In this document: piece after piece, positions 44,011 to 59,000 of the stretch
How positions within the stretch are numbered: the stretch's first letter is position 1
How the letters are laid out: each line of letters starts with the position of its first letter
Source of the DNA: Patagioenas fasciata
Lineage: Eukaryota; Chordata; Aves; Columbiformes; Columbidae
Direction: 5' to 3'
NCBI RefSeq assembly: GCF_037038585.1
Contig: NC_092523.1
Span: 34,635,501 to 34,699,500, forward strand
Length of the DNA stretch: 64,000 bases
The notes under the pieces: generated by a model
Databases searched by the model: none
What the model saw: the letters and a program-made list of their open reading frames with translations, nothing else
What the model was told of the DNA's origin: nothing
Position numbers and translations under genes: made by a program

Positions 44011-47000
44011 CTAAGTGGCATTAAGCTGCTCTACGTGAGCTCTTAGCTCAGGACACAGTTCAGTTAGCAGCAGTTCCAGCAAAACCTGAAAAACAGAAAA
44101 GAGGTAAGATCAGCGTGGGTGCCAAACGAGAATTTGTTTTTCCCTTCTGACGCGTTCAGACCATCACACATCAGAGAGCACGCGGGGCCATTCTATGCAG
44201 CATTCACACAACTACTTTTCTTTCACCCCAAAGTAAGCACGTGCCCTACAGATGACACAGGGAGTGTCTTCAGGCCAGAGGAAGGCAAGTGCCATGGGCA
44301 GCTGCTTTCAGATGGGTATTTGCCACCCGCTATAAACTGGTGCTGTTCTGCAGCAGCCGCAGCGGCCACACCAGCACCAGGCATGCGTGGGCTGTGACAG
44401 TCACTGGCTGCTGCGGGACTGCACGTGGATCCAATCCCAAGCAACAGGAGGGGAGCGGGACTTCTGGAGAGCGGGCATGTCCAAACTGTGAGGAAGTCCT
44501 GATGCTCTCCGTCCCTAGGGCTCCCCAAGGTATGTTTGTTACCCTCAGCTGGATGAAGGAATTAGTTTGCAATTTACGAAGTCAGGCAAGTTGGATGTGG
44601 TAGAGGATGTCTCTTGGACAAATGCAATACTGTTTTTAAACTTAAGCAGCTTTTTGTTATTCAAAATTAGTTAAATGATGGAACCCAATATATTTTGTCT
44701 GACTTATTTTAATACCAAAAAAAGTTACTTGCACACAGAACAACAGTACAAAATAAATCTCTGCAAAACCACACCCCCCAAGTTTTAATACTGAGTGAGC
44801 AGAACTCAGCAATTAATAGGATTATAAAGTTAAAAGGCTACTTTTGTGGTTACTCACATAGAGTAGATGCTTGTTAGCTTTTCTCTCTTGCAACGCATTG
44901 AACACTTTCACTACACCGTGACGGGCATTTTGTTGTCCAACAAGACTCTGCAGAGTATCTGCAACAAACGTTACTTCAGCTTATCTTGTTTCGCTCAAGC
45001 TGGGCAGAGCCCAGAGCTAACACTGCTACCAAGAGCGCTGCCCACGGAGCAGGGAAACAGAACCACCCGCTCTGTGGCCCTTGGTTACGAGATCCATTGT
45101 CCCCATCACCAACCTTTCAAAAACACATGGGTAACTCAGGCCACAGGTTGAAAAGATACTCTTTTTCTCAAGTAACCCCAGTTCAATAATAGAGTATGCA
45201 TCTCTGTGACAACATTTTAAGTGTTCTAACATGATACATACTATGTTCATATCACAGAGTGAAGTCTAACCTCATACGTTATTAAACCATTCGCCTAAAT
45301 ATACCTTCAGCCACAAAGACAGAATTCCTACAACACTTAGAACAGATTTAAGCCAATTGTCTCTCAGTCTTTAAAGAAAATACTTCCCACAAGTAAAGCA
45401 GATAAGAGAATTCTAAGTCAATTATTTAGATTTTGGATTAGAGAATAAATAGTGATCCAATGCTTCATGATTAAAGTGCATTCAGCAAAACCACAAATGA
45501 ACTATGGAAAGCTATTCTGGGTAAATAGGTGAGTATGTAACAGGGAGAGTAAACGGAGGGTTGTTTACACATCAAATGACAAATATTTTGCCCACATGCC
45601 TTCTGCTTTTTTTGCAGTAAAGGCTGATTAAACAACCTAATGCAAGGGGTATACAAGATATCTCAGTGAAGCCATAGAATAGCTCATTAAAGTACATTCT
45701 ATACAGATAGGGAAATAAAAAGCATTCAACCTATGCTTAAGTGCATTTCCAAGGGCTAAAGGGAATGGACTGTGCTTCTTCCAAGTTGGATGCCTTTGGA
45801 TTTACAGGTTCTCTGAAGAGTCAGAATTGCCTAACTGGCCTCCCTGTCCTGTGAAGAGGATGAAGCACCTCAGGATGGTGCCGCCAAAAAGGCACATGCT
45901 GAAGATGACACTGCTGCGGCTTGGGAGATGAGAACAGGCAAAGGGAAGTGCTGGAAACCCCGCTCAGTCCAGGATGCTGAGTAAGGCCCAAATTATCCTT
46001 ATTTATGCAAATAACTGTAATTTACAACTCTACAGGGAAAATCTAAGATGCAGCAGAACAGTATTTGATTAACCAGCTTCCTTACTAATTATTAAATCTG
46101 TGATTAAGCAGAATGAAAGTGATCTCACCTGGAATGTTTTCAAGTAGTTTTTGCTGTGCTCTCTGTTTCGTCTCTTGCTTTTGTTCGTCGCTCTTGGCTC
46201 TCGGTGGTGGCGCTAGCTTTCCATTTGGCCAAAAAGCATCTCTAAACACCCCAATGTAGTAAACAAGCATTGGTTCACTGAACATCCAGTGTACAGTGTC
46301 ACGGATTTGCCTGTAAAGAAGCATAGAAGGGAGCACATGAGAGCTGGTCTTTCCCATTTTATGCAGATTTATTATTTTTACTCCTGAAAGAATAAGAAGT
46401 GATGCTCATTTTCATCCCAATTCGTCTAAGCTGATTTCACCAGCATCACAGCAACTCTTATTCAGCACAGTGTGCTCTAGGATCTGGATCACTCCAGACA
46501 CCTGACTGAGACGTGGAAAAGGCTACATTTCAATGTAATCTACAAACGTATACTACAAATTACAAATACTAGACTGAAATCTGTATATATTTCAAGGATG
46601 GACAGTACAAAGGCTCCACTGGGTAAAGATATAAAAATCAGCTAACTAATTGTAGAGAACTCCAAACAGATGTGCCTGGTGGGATAAAAACAGATGAAGT
46701 TTTGTATAACAAAGCACTGTAAGTTCCCTTATATATACCAAGGGGTCACTAGGGAAGGGATTACAAACGAAGGCAGCAGCCTCCACGCCAGAGCCTCCAG
46801 CACAGAGCCCCAGGCAGACAGGAGGCTCTGGGCAGCGCTGCCCAACTGTGCTGCGGTACAGCCAAAACTCTTAAAATCAAATAAACGTAGAAATTCAACC
46901 AGTTCAGGAAAATCTAGATAGCCGCTTGGCATGCGTGCTGTGCTCACACACACACTCTGTCCTCTCTCAGGTGTTTCTCGTGCTGGTTATCAGGAGTGTG

Positions 47001-50000
47001 CGAACAAATGAACTGATGAATTTAAAACTCAGCAAACTGAACTGTTTTGAAAGCCATGCTGGCCTGGGCAAATTTAGTCATTGACTGGCCAATTGGTAGA
47101 ATACTCTTCCAAAATTTTTCTGACCAGTGACACAGCTTTCCACGTGTGAAAGGTGCGTACAGCCACGCACACTTTCTCCACAGCCTCGGCCAGGCCTCAC
47201 TTGGCAGACGTCTTCAAATTATACAGAAAAATACCTTTATGAAAACACATCACTGTTACACCTGTACAGGTTTCATGCTATAAATTAATAGTTCTCATAA
47301 TGTAAAAACACATATTTCTCTAAAGTGACTAAAACAGTATTTGACGTGAAAGAAATTACTTAAAACGGAAACCTAGGTTCAGATCTGGCAAAAAATCTTC
47401 ATGGGACTGTAAGATAAAGCACAAACTAATAAAAGCCATTCAGAGCCAGGCCATTCAGAAAAATAGGATAGCAGTTAACATTTTCACATATATATGTGTG
47501 TGTGTATATACATATATGCAAAGCTGCTTCACTAAAAAGAAAGAAGTCTCTTTTTGTAATTCTGCCTCCCATAAAATACTGTGTTCTTCCAAAAGCAAAG
47601 CCCTGTGTAGGGGAAAAGATAAGGAAAAAGATAATTCACACATCTGCGTATTGTCTAATCAACATAATATATTTGCAAATTGAGCAGATTATGATATACA
47701 ACAAAATGCCCAGATAATGGTTTTAACCATTCTGCTCTCAGCCCTTTTTTCATAGAACAACAATGCACATTCAGTTAAAGTAACAGCTACTTACTTGTTG
47801 ATAGTTCTTCCAAAAGTGACTTGTACTAGTGCAATTAATGTCTTTCTGACCCACTTGAACACTAGAATAATGAAAAACGACAGAAAATAAAGACTGAGAG
47901 GTTAATAACATTAGGGAACTCATGACCATGTACAAAACCTTGCCAACCTGTCCCCCCTCACCCCCCCAAAACACAACCCACCCCTACAGTAAACATATCT
48001 GTTATAATCCTTTCTAAGATTTCACTAATTGTACCTGAGTCTCATTTTTCTTCACTGCTTTCCCTGTACTGTTTGCTATATGGTTTTTAAATCTTGCGGA
48101 TTACATAAACATATCTGTAATATGCATTTGTAGTTTATACTGTAAACTTCTATGTTTAGCACTATTTCAAGTTTATTGAACCTTACAACTACCCAAGCCC
48201 CCAAAATTCACATCCTTTCCATACCTACTGGTACATTGTTGTGCACACAGCAGCAGCATTAAGATTCTGAAAACACGTTCACTCAAATAAACCAAGCAGT
48301 TAGCTTTTCAATACAAATAAAGGAAACAAGTGTGCCTCCTAGCAATTACTGGTTCTTTCATGCTGTTCACCATCAGCACAAGAAAGTCTATATTTGGGAG
48401 ATACATCTGCCATTTTTGGAAGGTGCTGCATTTTGTAATAGTTACCCTGTAAATAATTTTATAGGGCATCAAGTGTGCCTGCACATTCAAATAGAAACAA
48501 AAATTGTTTTCTTTATTACCATCATTCAGTTACGTAAAGGAGGAAAAGAAAAATCTGGTACTGAGAGACACCAGAATTCTAGCATCTTCCCCATTATACA
48601 AATTTTAGAACTAAAATGCATATATATTACGCTTAAAATGGACATTAAAATTATGTTGCTTTGTCAATGATATGTTCTATGATAACATCGTCTTTCCTTC
48701 CTCATAATTCATACATTCTAACACGCAGCCTATTTACAGAAAACATGCTTTTGTACTTCTGTTTTTTCCAGATTTTTTTAAATGAAAAACTTACGAATAC
48801 TGCATGTAAATGCTCTCTACTAACAGTTACATTTTTATTGCCATGTTCTACTGGACTTGAACTTTTGAATAAAAGCTCTAAAGTTATGAGCTACTGAAGA
48901 ACAACTCTGTTCCAAACAAACTCGCTATAATAAATTGCAAGAACATTTCCACTTATTGAAATAGCAGAAAAATCCAAATTACAAAGTGCCCCAGATTTCT
49001 TGGCCAATGGATTCCACTAGCAAATAAGCAGGTTTGCAGCTTACTTCCTCGCAGCTCAAAAATCTCTCCAATCAGCATGAAACACGGTTCAGCAAGAGAG
49101 TCCCTTTTCCCATCCATCTCCTCTCCATAGTCCGACAGGTCACTATCCTCTTCTGTTTCTTCCTGGGAAGAGACACAATATGGATATGCGCTGCAGTTCC
49201 CCATCCTGATTCCAGAATGGACTTAGGTATTGCCACACTCTCAGGAAAGGGCACTGGAGCCAAAAACTCTGCTGCTGGCAGGATCTGGCAAATGGGAACA
49301 TCACCAGGCAGTTTGCAAAGGGACTGCACCTCCCACCAGACAAGAGCTGGAAGGAGGAGGTGGCACTCAGAAGCGTTTGTGATTGCAAAGCTTCCTCTGA
49401 CACAACACCCAGGAAGGACATGCGGGATGGGGAGTGAGCCAGCTGGAGCTGTTTTCAATGCGAGCAGTGAGGAAGAAAGGGGGAGAATCTGGTTATGGCA
49501 CAGGGAGCAGCAAGTAGGTGTCTCCCCTGGAGAGCAGACTGTGCTCAGCAGGATCAGGCACCAGCCAGCTGTCCTTGCAGTAAAGCCAGGAACCCAGCCT
49601 GGCAGCAGAAGAGGAACTGGCCACTGCAAAGACAAGCACCATTAATGAGTACCAGTCACAGGCAGAAACATCACGTGGTGGTACTTAGTGACCTGAGGAT
49701 ACCCAGGCTTGGGACACTGAAGGGAGTTACTCAGAACAGACCCACAGGAGAAGAATGGGTTGAACCACCTCAGTTCTGGTGGTACCATTTATTCAAGAAT
49801 GAAGCGCAGACAACAGGTTGTTTCTCAGTATTGTCAAGAACTGCTTCAGCATCAGGACTACACCACTGAGCATTACTCGTGGCAGCCAGCACATCCCTTT
49901 GCTTTCCTGGACCTTCCCCCGCCCACCAGTGCTTAGAGCAAAGCCACAGTGAGGGAGACTCAACCCTCACTGAGGCCGGTGCAATGTCCCAGTCTGCTTC

Positions 50001-53000
50001 ATGGATGGTCACAATGGCAAGCGGACAAATTTTCTTTGTTCAGCCCTGGCTTTCAAATAAATCAGTCATCTCTTCGTTATCATTCCATAATCTAATGTTG
50101 TTTTCTCCCCATCTCACCAGCTGGACTGGAAAACCATGGCTCTACTTCTCTTGCATTATTTTGGTGTCTTTCTTGGCCTTATTCTTATGGTCACAATCTT
50201 TAAAGTCATCCCTTGCCCATCACTTGATCCCTGCTATACAGAGAGTACCCTACAGTATCTCAGCTCTACATCAGTTTGCCCTACTCCTTCCTCACAGCCT
50301 CCAAATCCCATCTAAAGCACATCATTGACTTTGGGTACATTTTCAGCCCCTGAATCTTCTCTAGGCATGGCACTGCAGAGTAGTCTATAAATAAATAACG
50401 CCACAGCGTTGCATATTCCAACACTTACAGATCCTGTAGCCCTCACTCCCTGTGTCACATTTGGCATTTTCTCCAGCACTGCTCGAGATGTTGCTTCTCT
50501 CCTCATAACCAGAAAAACAAAAGAAAAAACCTTGCTGCACTGAAGTGCACTGTTAGACGTTCATGCAGATTGCTGTTTACTGACTTCCACAGCTTGATGA
50601 GTCCCCAGCTTTTAAAAGCTTCTCCTAATGCTAGGCTAAAGCTGTGACCAAGGGCAGGGAACAAAAAGCCACGCTATACTGACAAGAAATGCCACACAAG
50701 GAAACCACAAATCATGACCCATCTTACCACACAGGCACACAAATTCACTGATGATGAACACAGTTTTCTCCAGGGACAGAGTCTAGAGCAAACTTCCTCT
50801 GGTCAACAGGCTTCTTGGCCCTTCATCATTGTAATTATTCAAGAAATAAGGTTTTATTTAATTATTCACAGTAGATATCATTCCATATTTTCATTAAGCA
50901 CTTCAGCAACAGAACAGAAAACTGAATTTGCAGGTGAGCTTCCTGAATGTGTAGTTGAGCCCACAAGGTGCAGTTTGATAAAGTCGAATGCAAAGCAGCA
51001 ATAACTCACCGTGCGAATGCAGGAAATGGAACAATTGATATTGATAATGCTACAGAAAAATATCACAGGGCCATACTGCTGTGGAAAAGGCAAGTGTCAT
51101 ACCATGATGTTTAAGCATTAACATAATTTCTATGACATACATATATAGATATAAAAGTTATTTTCATCCATGGGAATAGGAAAACCTAGTGGGAGTCTCT
51201 TGTTTCAAATTTTAGTCACCACATTTCTGAGAAAAACACGGATCATCAGATAAGCCCAGAGAAAACCATAAGAACTAAATAAAACACAACCTAACAAAAA
51301 TTAGGAGACATTGGGACTGCTCAGTTTAAGAAATAAAAGAATAAAAGACAAAAGGAAAGTAGTGACTCCTGATAACTGAGATGATCCTAACCCGAACTGT
51401 TCTGCGTTTGCTGCAGACAGGGCAAGAGCTTGCTGGCTAAAGGAGGAAGATTCAGGTTAGACAGTAAGGAAAGGTTTCTAACCACAAAGATAGCTGAGAA
51501 GTGGGATATGCTGCCTTGCTCAGCTGGAGCACATGGGATACCAGAGACTTAAAAACACATTAGACAAATGCGTGCCAAGAATTTTGCCAGTACAGTTGAG
51601 TCTACGTGGAGCAGGAGAGTAAACCCAACAAACTCTCTGAGGTCTCTGCTCTATTTTTCTGCTGTTCAGTGAATCCCCCGTCGTTTAGAAAATGCAATCA
51701 GAAGTGTAAATTATTACACCTCAGTACATTTTCATTAACACTTCATAAACCTAAAAGCCCTTCCTCTAGACGATATCAGCTACATTTTTTCCTCTGATTT
51801 GGTTTTGGTCTTGAGAGCTAATAAGTATGTTCTGAAGCTAGCCCCGTCTAAGCAGCTGTATAGAAGAGATCTGAAATCACTGCAGTATCAAATCCTGAAA
51901 ATAGCTCTCAAGAGTTAATGTTGTTGCTCTAATGCATATTTGAAAAACGTGAGATGAGAGGTAAAAGGTGAAGAGAGAGCTGTATGAGAGGATTCCCCTC
52001 CACAAAGTCCAAAATACGAACTAAACCAGGAATTCTTAGTTACAAAGAGGACACAATTGTAACAGCTTTGTAATGCCTGGTTTAACAGAACTAACTCCAT
52101 TAATGACCTTGTACCAAATGATTTAACCCTAGTTTAACTGCTTTAGTAAATTATCCAAAATGCTGTCACTGGGCAAGATCAAACTGATCTAAAGCTCACA
52201 CTGAAAGACAAGGGTAAACGACAAAAATTAGAGCTGATCCCAGACCACCTCACAATTCCGCTCCTTCCATTTAATTTTATAATTATTTTTAAACTAGGAC
52301 AAACATTTGCCATACTGATTCAGAGTCTAACAGTTTCCTCTTCTCCTTCCATCTGTATTCTGTTGTCTCACCTTATGTTTAAGCTTAGGAAAGAAAGGGA
52401 GAGGAGTGGGAAGGCAAATGTGAACCAGGACGGTCTTTGCATTTGCACAGTGCCTGGCATAATACAGTCCAGCCAAAATGAAGCTCCTGGTCCCACAAGT
52501 AACAAGTAAGAAATAGTACTAAATTTAAACTAAGAAGCTATGTTCCAACCCCTCTGCTGCCACATTCTCTGGGCAATTTTGCTGTGCTTCCTTCAGTTTT
52601 TCAGTACCAGTTCATTCATTTCTGCTTAATTTCTTTGTTCTCTCTCCTTTCTTACACTTATTACAAACTCCCTTTCCTTCTCCCATATTTCCTAACTATC
52701 TTCTCCTACGCACTCACATAATACAATACATATATGTGCAGCCTGGCTTTTTTCTCAAGTATGTTTTTCAATTAAATAGCAAAATACGAATAGCTTCAAT
52801 GGTTTATGCTTTTATGCTACTTCTACCTAAGAGTCACTTTCGTGAACACACTATTTTTAGAACTGCAGTACTTCTATCACAGTGTAAAATCAGTTTCTCA
52901 AACTTTCTGTGAATTTATTAGCCTGAAAAGAGACACATGCATTCAGCATCTAGGTCCAAATACAGTGCACTTTCAAAAATGAAAATACACGGGATTTTCT

Positions 53001-56000
53001 TAATTCCATGAGACGCAAGACCGCCTTTTTGCCCATTAATCAGCTAGAACTGCACAAGTTCTCCAAACCCCATTTATCCCACAGAAGACCCATTCGCTGC
53101 AGACAACTACAGCATGTAAGAAAAGAATTATTTCATATAATGTATAATTAAAAAGGGGAATAGTCACAGCTCCTTGGAGGCTGCATATCTGCAGCATGAA
53201 TGACACAGAACAGGGAGCCATGGAATTGTGGTCACATTTAGCCAATGAGCTATTTTAGTCATTAATCTATTCTTCACTGCATTGTGAAAGACAACGGCTT
53301 TTTATGGCTTAGTATCAAATTTTCCAACTGGTTTGCCCACATGGGCTCCCACCTGTATCTGCAAATTCCCTTAGTGAGCCTGTATCATTTTCTGACATTC
53401 TTTGTCAAAACTGGCTTTGCTTCAGAAGTTGTCCAGAAATTATTAAGGACACACAGCTGTTGCCTGCCAAGAGAAGCTTCCTAAGAAATCATTATTTTTA
53501 TCTGTTAAAAACCCTCAGAAATATGCATGTCAAGAGCGCAAAAAGTAGGAAATTCTGCTATAAAAAATAAGCAATCCCACATGGACTGCAATTTTTTTAG
53601 TTATGATATGTTACACATTTGCCTATATATATTGAGAAAAGAGCAGGAAACTTTTTTTATTAATAAACACCTTTTAAATTTGTAGACAGTTTTTACTTCT
53701 GACTCTTTGTTCACTTACAGTAAATTAAAAATGACCTTCGGAAATGCCTTCCAATATTACCTGCCATTCAAATGCAATATATTAATGGCTCTCCCTGCTT
53801 AGTTTGGATAAGTAATTGAATTTGAGATGATTGATTTTCTACCACTTACCTCCTGATGAGAAAACAAATCACCAGGAAGTCGTTCTAGAAATGAGGAGAG
53901 TGAAAAAGATGACTTCTTTCCTTGCACATCAATAACTTTGAGGTGCTCTGGGGAAGGGCTCAGGAAGGCGTAAAGTGCTTCACTCTGGCAGAGTCTTTCA
54001 TCAGAGAGCAGTTTCTGTGAAAGAAAAATAATAACACAAACAACACATCAATTAAGTATTTCTTGTTAAGGAACAAGATGTGTCATGCCATCCAATAAAA
54101 CTGATTAAGACTTGGCTCAGAGGTAGAGCGAGAAAAAACCCCTCGTGTCTCACAAAGATACTTTAAGAAGCTAGTTCGTTCTTTCTAAATTTAAAAGTTT
54201 TAATTTGTAATAAATTTGTTGTGAAGTGTTATAGTTAAAAGTAGCAGAGGCTTAAATTTACTTACCACTAGAGCAATGGTTACTATCAGCCAAACTTAAC
54301 TCCAGGCCTCTTAGACAACTTTGACATTTATAGCGTCAAACTTTATATCTGACCTATTTATTCTAGGCTCTCTCTTTAGTCAATAGAGGGAAAACATCCA
54401 CTCCAGATGAACAATTCAATTCTCTTGTTTAGACGTGTTGCTTTTGTCTTGGTTTTCTTACCTGCAGGAAGTTATTAAGCTGGTTCTTGGATTTCTCCAT
54501 GAATTTCTGGTCTACAGATTTGAAGGGCAGCTTGCTGAGGGAAGGCAACTGAACTTTCTTTAATGATGGAAAACACTGTGTAGGAGAAAGGAGAGCTCAC
54601 TTAACATACATGTGCAGAAAAACACAGGTGCTTCAGAATGGAAATGAAAATGCTCCTTTGTAAGCCCACCTCCCTTCCACACCCCTCTCAGCACCTCGAA
54701 AAAAAACAAACCTTTGCTTACCCAGTATGGGCTGACACATCTAAATCCCTTCCCTTCACACCACCATCATTATCTATCCCTTATCCGAGAGGTTAAAGCA
54801 CTGTAAAAGGAAACCTTCCCTGTCCCCAAAAGCTGTCTTTTCTAATACCTCCCTGGAAGCCAGAGACAAAATCTAGTTTTTAAAGCAGGCTGTTGCATGA
54901 CAGTGCAGAGCACATACCATTTTGACATTGGGTCAGTCCATTAAAACAGTAATTATTAAGGAAAAAAAAAAAAGTAACAAGTTCTATAAGCATCTGGTAA
55001 GAGGACAGAAAGACAAATATAGAAAACTAGCTCTAAAAGGTTATAATCAAAAGGCTGGCACACAAACTGGCAATATTAATGTTTTTATCTGGTTTTCCCC
55101 TCTCCAAGCATCATTCTGACAAATATTAGCAATTTGCATCTACTCCCTCCCCTAACTGAGACTCGTACCTCACTGAGTTTCCGGTGCAGGTTTTGAAACT
55201 CACTGAGCTTCCTGGGAACGGTCCAGTTCTTAGTTTCAGCTCCACCAACTTCTTGTAAACTCACCATGACAGAGTAGCAGGGCACTTGTTCTCCATTCTC
55301 TTCTAAAACCTTGTGGGGAAGAAACCAACAGACAAGGTATTACCTACTTTGGAAGCAAACAGTGGAGCATTTGGGCTGACAGGTGACTGGCTTGCAAATT
55401 CAGTTGTCATCACTGTCCCATGCTTCTCCTGCAGTTTGAAGGCTACGGATGGAGCAACACTCTTAATGGACTAAATTTTACCCCAAATGCTCTGTCAGTC
55501 CCGAATCAGTGCCCCAGCCACTATTACACTTCACAATGCTGTCCACCAGCAATCAAATCTCTCTGACATATCTTTCAGGTTTTAAGGCACCTACGGCACA
55601 GCTTCCTGCTTGCTTACCAGTACTGCATCTCTCTCACCTGTGTTTTCCTGACTGTTCTCCCACTGTTCCCATCCTTCTTCCCCAGTGCTGGTACTCGGGC
55701 TCACCTACAAGCTGGGCACAGCAGCTCCAGTTTCAGAGCGACTTCTCTGCTCACTTGAGCTGCTCTGCATGCACAGAACATGCGCTACCCACGTGGCATT
55801 TATTTCTGAGGGGCTCGCAACTTTACAAAAATACTAATAAATCAACACCAGCCAGACGAAGGGCGAGCGACTAACCACATCGTGCAAGTGGGATGGGAAA
55901 GGTACAGCAAAGAAGTGATTTTTCTCGAGACAACACCAGCAGTGTGACCATATTCTTTCTTAATTTGATTAGCCACCCAGAATTTCACCCTTATGCCCTA

Positions 56001-59000
56001 ATGATAACAGATTTTTATTTATTTTAATGAGACAGCTAAATAGATTATGAAAGGCAAATAAGGGACATGCATAAAATACACAGCTTTTTTTGGCTAAGTC
56101 AAACTCTCAAATACATGGTTTAATATATATGCAAATAACACAAAGGTAATTATAAAATACCGCTCTCGCACAATCTTTTTGAGGAAAGTAATAATTTGTA
56201 AGTTTTTGGGACTTTTTTTTTAAAGAATATTTAAGTAATCAAATTACAGGAAAAATAAACTTTAAAATTCATATAATTATGACACATTTTCTGAGAAGCC
56301 TGTAAGGGTCTGACAACACTTAATGCTAGTGACAGATAATTTGACAAGCAGCTGCATCACCACCGTAAAAGAGACACAGCTAAATGTATTTTCATATTTT
56401 ATGGCTGTTCAGGTCTGTATGTACATGGATAATATTCCCTGCACTGCACTCCTCCTGAAGCTCCACATGGACCACAGGGAAACCCAATCTGAGGCCTGGG
56501 TTTCACATCTCTCTCTCAAAAGAAAGCTGCAGCAGCATCTGGACAGAATATAAAGCACCAGTTTGAACAGCTGAAAACGTGCCTGGTCCCCAGCTCAGCT
56601 GTTTGGGGAACTGCCTTTCTCCTGCTGCAAAAAGAGATGCCTGAATAGCCTCAAAAACGTAGGTTAGAGGGACCTGGCACAGAGCAACTGGGATCTCCTG
56701 GGACAGGCCCTGTCTGCCCCACGCTAGATTGGATTTGTGTTTGTAGGTGACACAAACATCTCCTGGCAGCTGCTTCTGAACACTGGGAGATCAGAGCTGA
56801 AAATGCTGATTTGAATCACCTACATTACACATTTGTCCCCAGGGCAGGGATTTGCATGTGTGTAGGATCACCTGAACTGGAACTGTCAGGAGAAAGTCAT
56901 CCCCCTGGGAGCACAATCTCAAAATGGGAGGACGTAGTACTCCTGCTGCTTCCAAGTTAGCATCCATGTGCAAAATAATTTAAATTCTAATTACTAGGTG
57001 GAAACACATTACAAATTCCTTCAAATAACCTCATATAAATATCTGAAAGTCTTCAGGATCTCCTAAAGAATGCAAAAGTTTTCACCAACTTAAGTATTTT
57101 TCAAAATTCATGAGTCAACCGGAAAACACAGAAAAATGGGATGTTGGGAGGTTTTCTAAACCAGGAGATCTCATCCTTTGCTGTAACAGGCACCATCTCA
57201 CGCAACTGCTATCCTGACTTAATTCAAACTTGTCAAACAATTTTTATTCCATCCTTGTTACACTAAATGTCAGGTCTAGACCCTCACCCTGGTCCCTGGA
57301 AGCTTCCTTTCAATTTCTAAACTCATTTCCCCATTTGTTCCAGCAACTCTTCACCCCTCCCTTTTGTTTACCCTTATCAATGTGTTTCTATAAACAGTCT
57401 TATTCCTCTGTTTCTCCCTTTTGCTAAGCTAAGCAAACGAAAGTGCTTTCACAATCACTTCTCATGGGAGAAGTTCCTCATTCAACCCATTTAAGTCCAC
57501 CCTTCTCAAACACATTGGCCCAGCACCTGCAGAGCAACTGTAACACTTCCCCATCTCAAATAGGAACTCCTTCCTGATGTATTCCAGGGCCGTATTTGCC
57601 TTTTCCACACCTGCAGCCCACTGGAGAGGAACCGCATATCTGGCTGGAAGCAGCAGGAACGCTGGTGGCTTCTCAGAAGCTGCTCCAGTGGGTCACAGCA
57701 AAGCTCCTGCAGAAGGCCGAACCTCACACACCATGCTGTGAAATTTCATCGTACTTCTAAGAATCCCATCCTAAAAATTATCCAGTGCTTTGAGAACCAT
57801 CCTAACCCTCTTCCAGCTCTGCTTCTTCATGAGCATAAACTTAGTGTTTGCACTCTGGTTTGGTTTTCCCAGTCCAAATGTCCTGTGACCATCTCAGCCC
57901 TGTCTCACAGCGCTGGCATGGGCTCTCAGAATTAGCCCCTAGGATGTCATTTCCACAAGGCTTCTCCTCAGCCCTTTTCTAAGCCCCTTTCCTCAGCTTA
58001 CACAGGAGCCTTTCAGGTTATTTGCTGCTAATTACCTGGCAAGGACAGAATCAGCCCTCAAGTACTCAAAGGGGCTTAAGGCTATTGGGGCTTTTTGCAC
58101 TGGCAGCAACTCCATGGCCTCAAGACAACCTAAAGATGAATTATTTCAGAATTTGATGTCTACCAGTATGCCACAGACACCTAGTCCACAAAGGGTAAAG
58201 ATTTCTACCTTCTTTATATGAGGCACAAAGCTCCGAAGCAGATAGTGATATAAAGAAGAATGCTGACACACCTACATCCATTAATAAAAACTGTAAGGCA
58301 TATGCCAAACATGAGCACCTCTTACCTGGGTGTGTGCTGTGCTAACAGTAAGAAACATTCAATGAAATATTGCAAAAACAAACGAGGAACAAATATTATT
58401 AAATACTTTCCAGGAGAAGCTAAAGCTATTAGCTACAGCAAGTAAAATGTAAACTTAACATTTGCCAGAACTGTAACTATAGTTCAATAAAGTAACAAGC
58501 TGCCACAGAAAGCCCTTGAATCACCTGTTAGAAGCACTAAAGGCTGGCCCAGACATCCATCAGGAACTATTAAACATTAATAAAAATTAGGCCAGCCATT
58601 AAGCCAGTGAAGACCTGCATGATTCACCAGAAACTTCTTCCAGCCGAAGCAGCTCTCTAAAAGAGCCCAACCAAGCTGTGCAGCAGTGAAACTGGGGCTA
58701 ACCAGACTGCTCTTAAAAAAAAAGGTCCCACAGAAGTCTCTTTTAAACAGAAGGGCCATGCAGAAGGTGTATCGGGCACACCCTTTTCTGCAATTCACAG
58801 GAAGCTAATTTTATTAACTTCCACTGACCACAAACATCCTGAATTCCAGCATATTTAAATGAGTAGGACAAACTATTTTTTCACCTTATTCAAATCTACA
58901 ACCTCCATTCCTTATGAAAGTAATAGATTTTTAAAAAGACATTCTGCTCTGAAACAGAGGAGGTAGAACAGCTGCTACAATATGAAAAGATACAAGTCCA

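Noticed and set aside
51301-51600. Considered as a possible conserved non-coding RNA
   Set aside because: The order of short motifs fits an old CR1-type LINE 3' end better.
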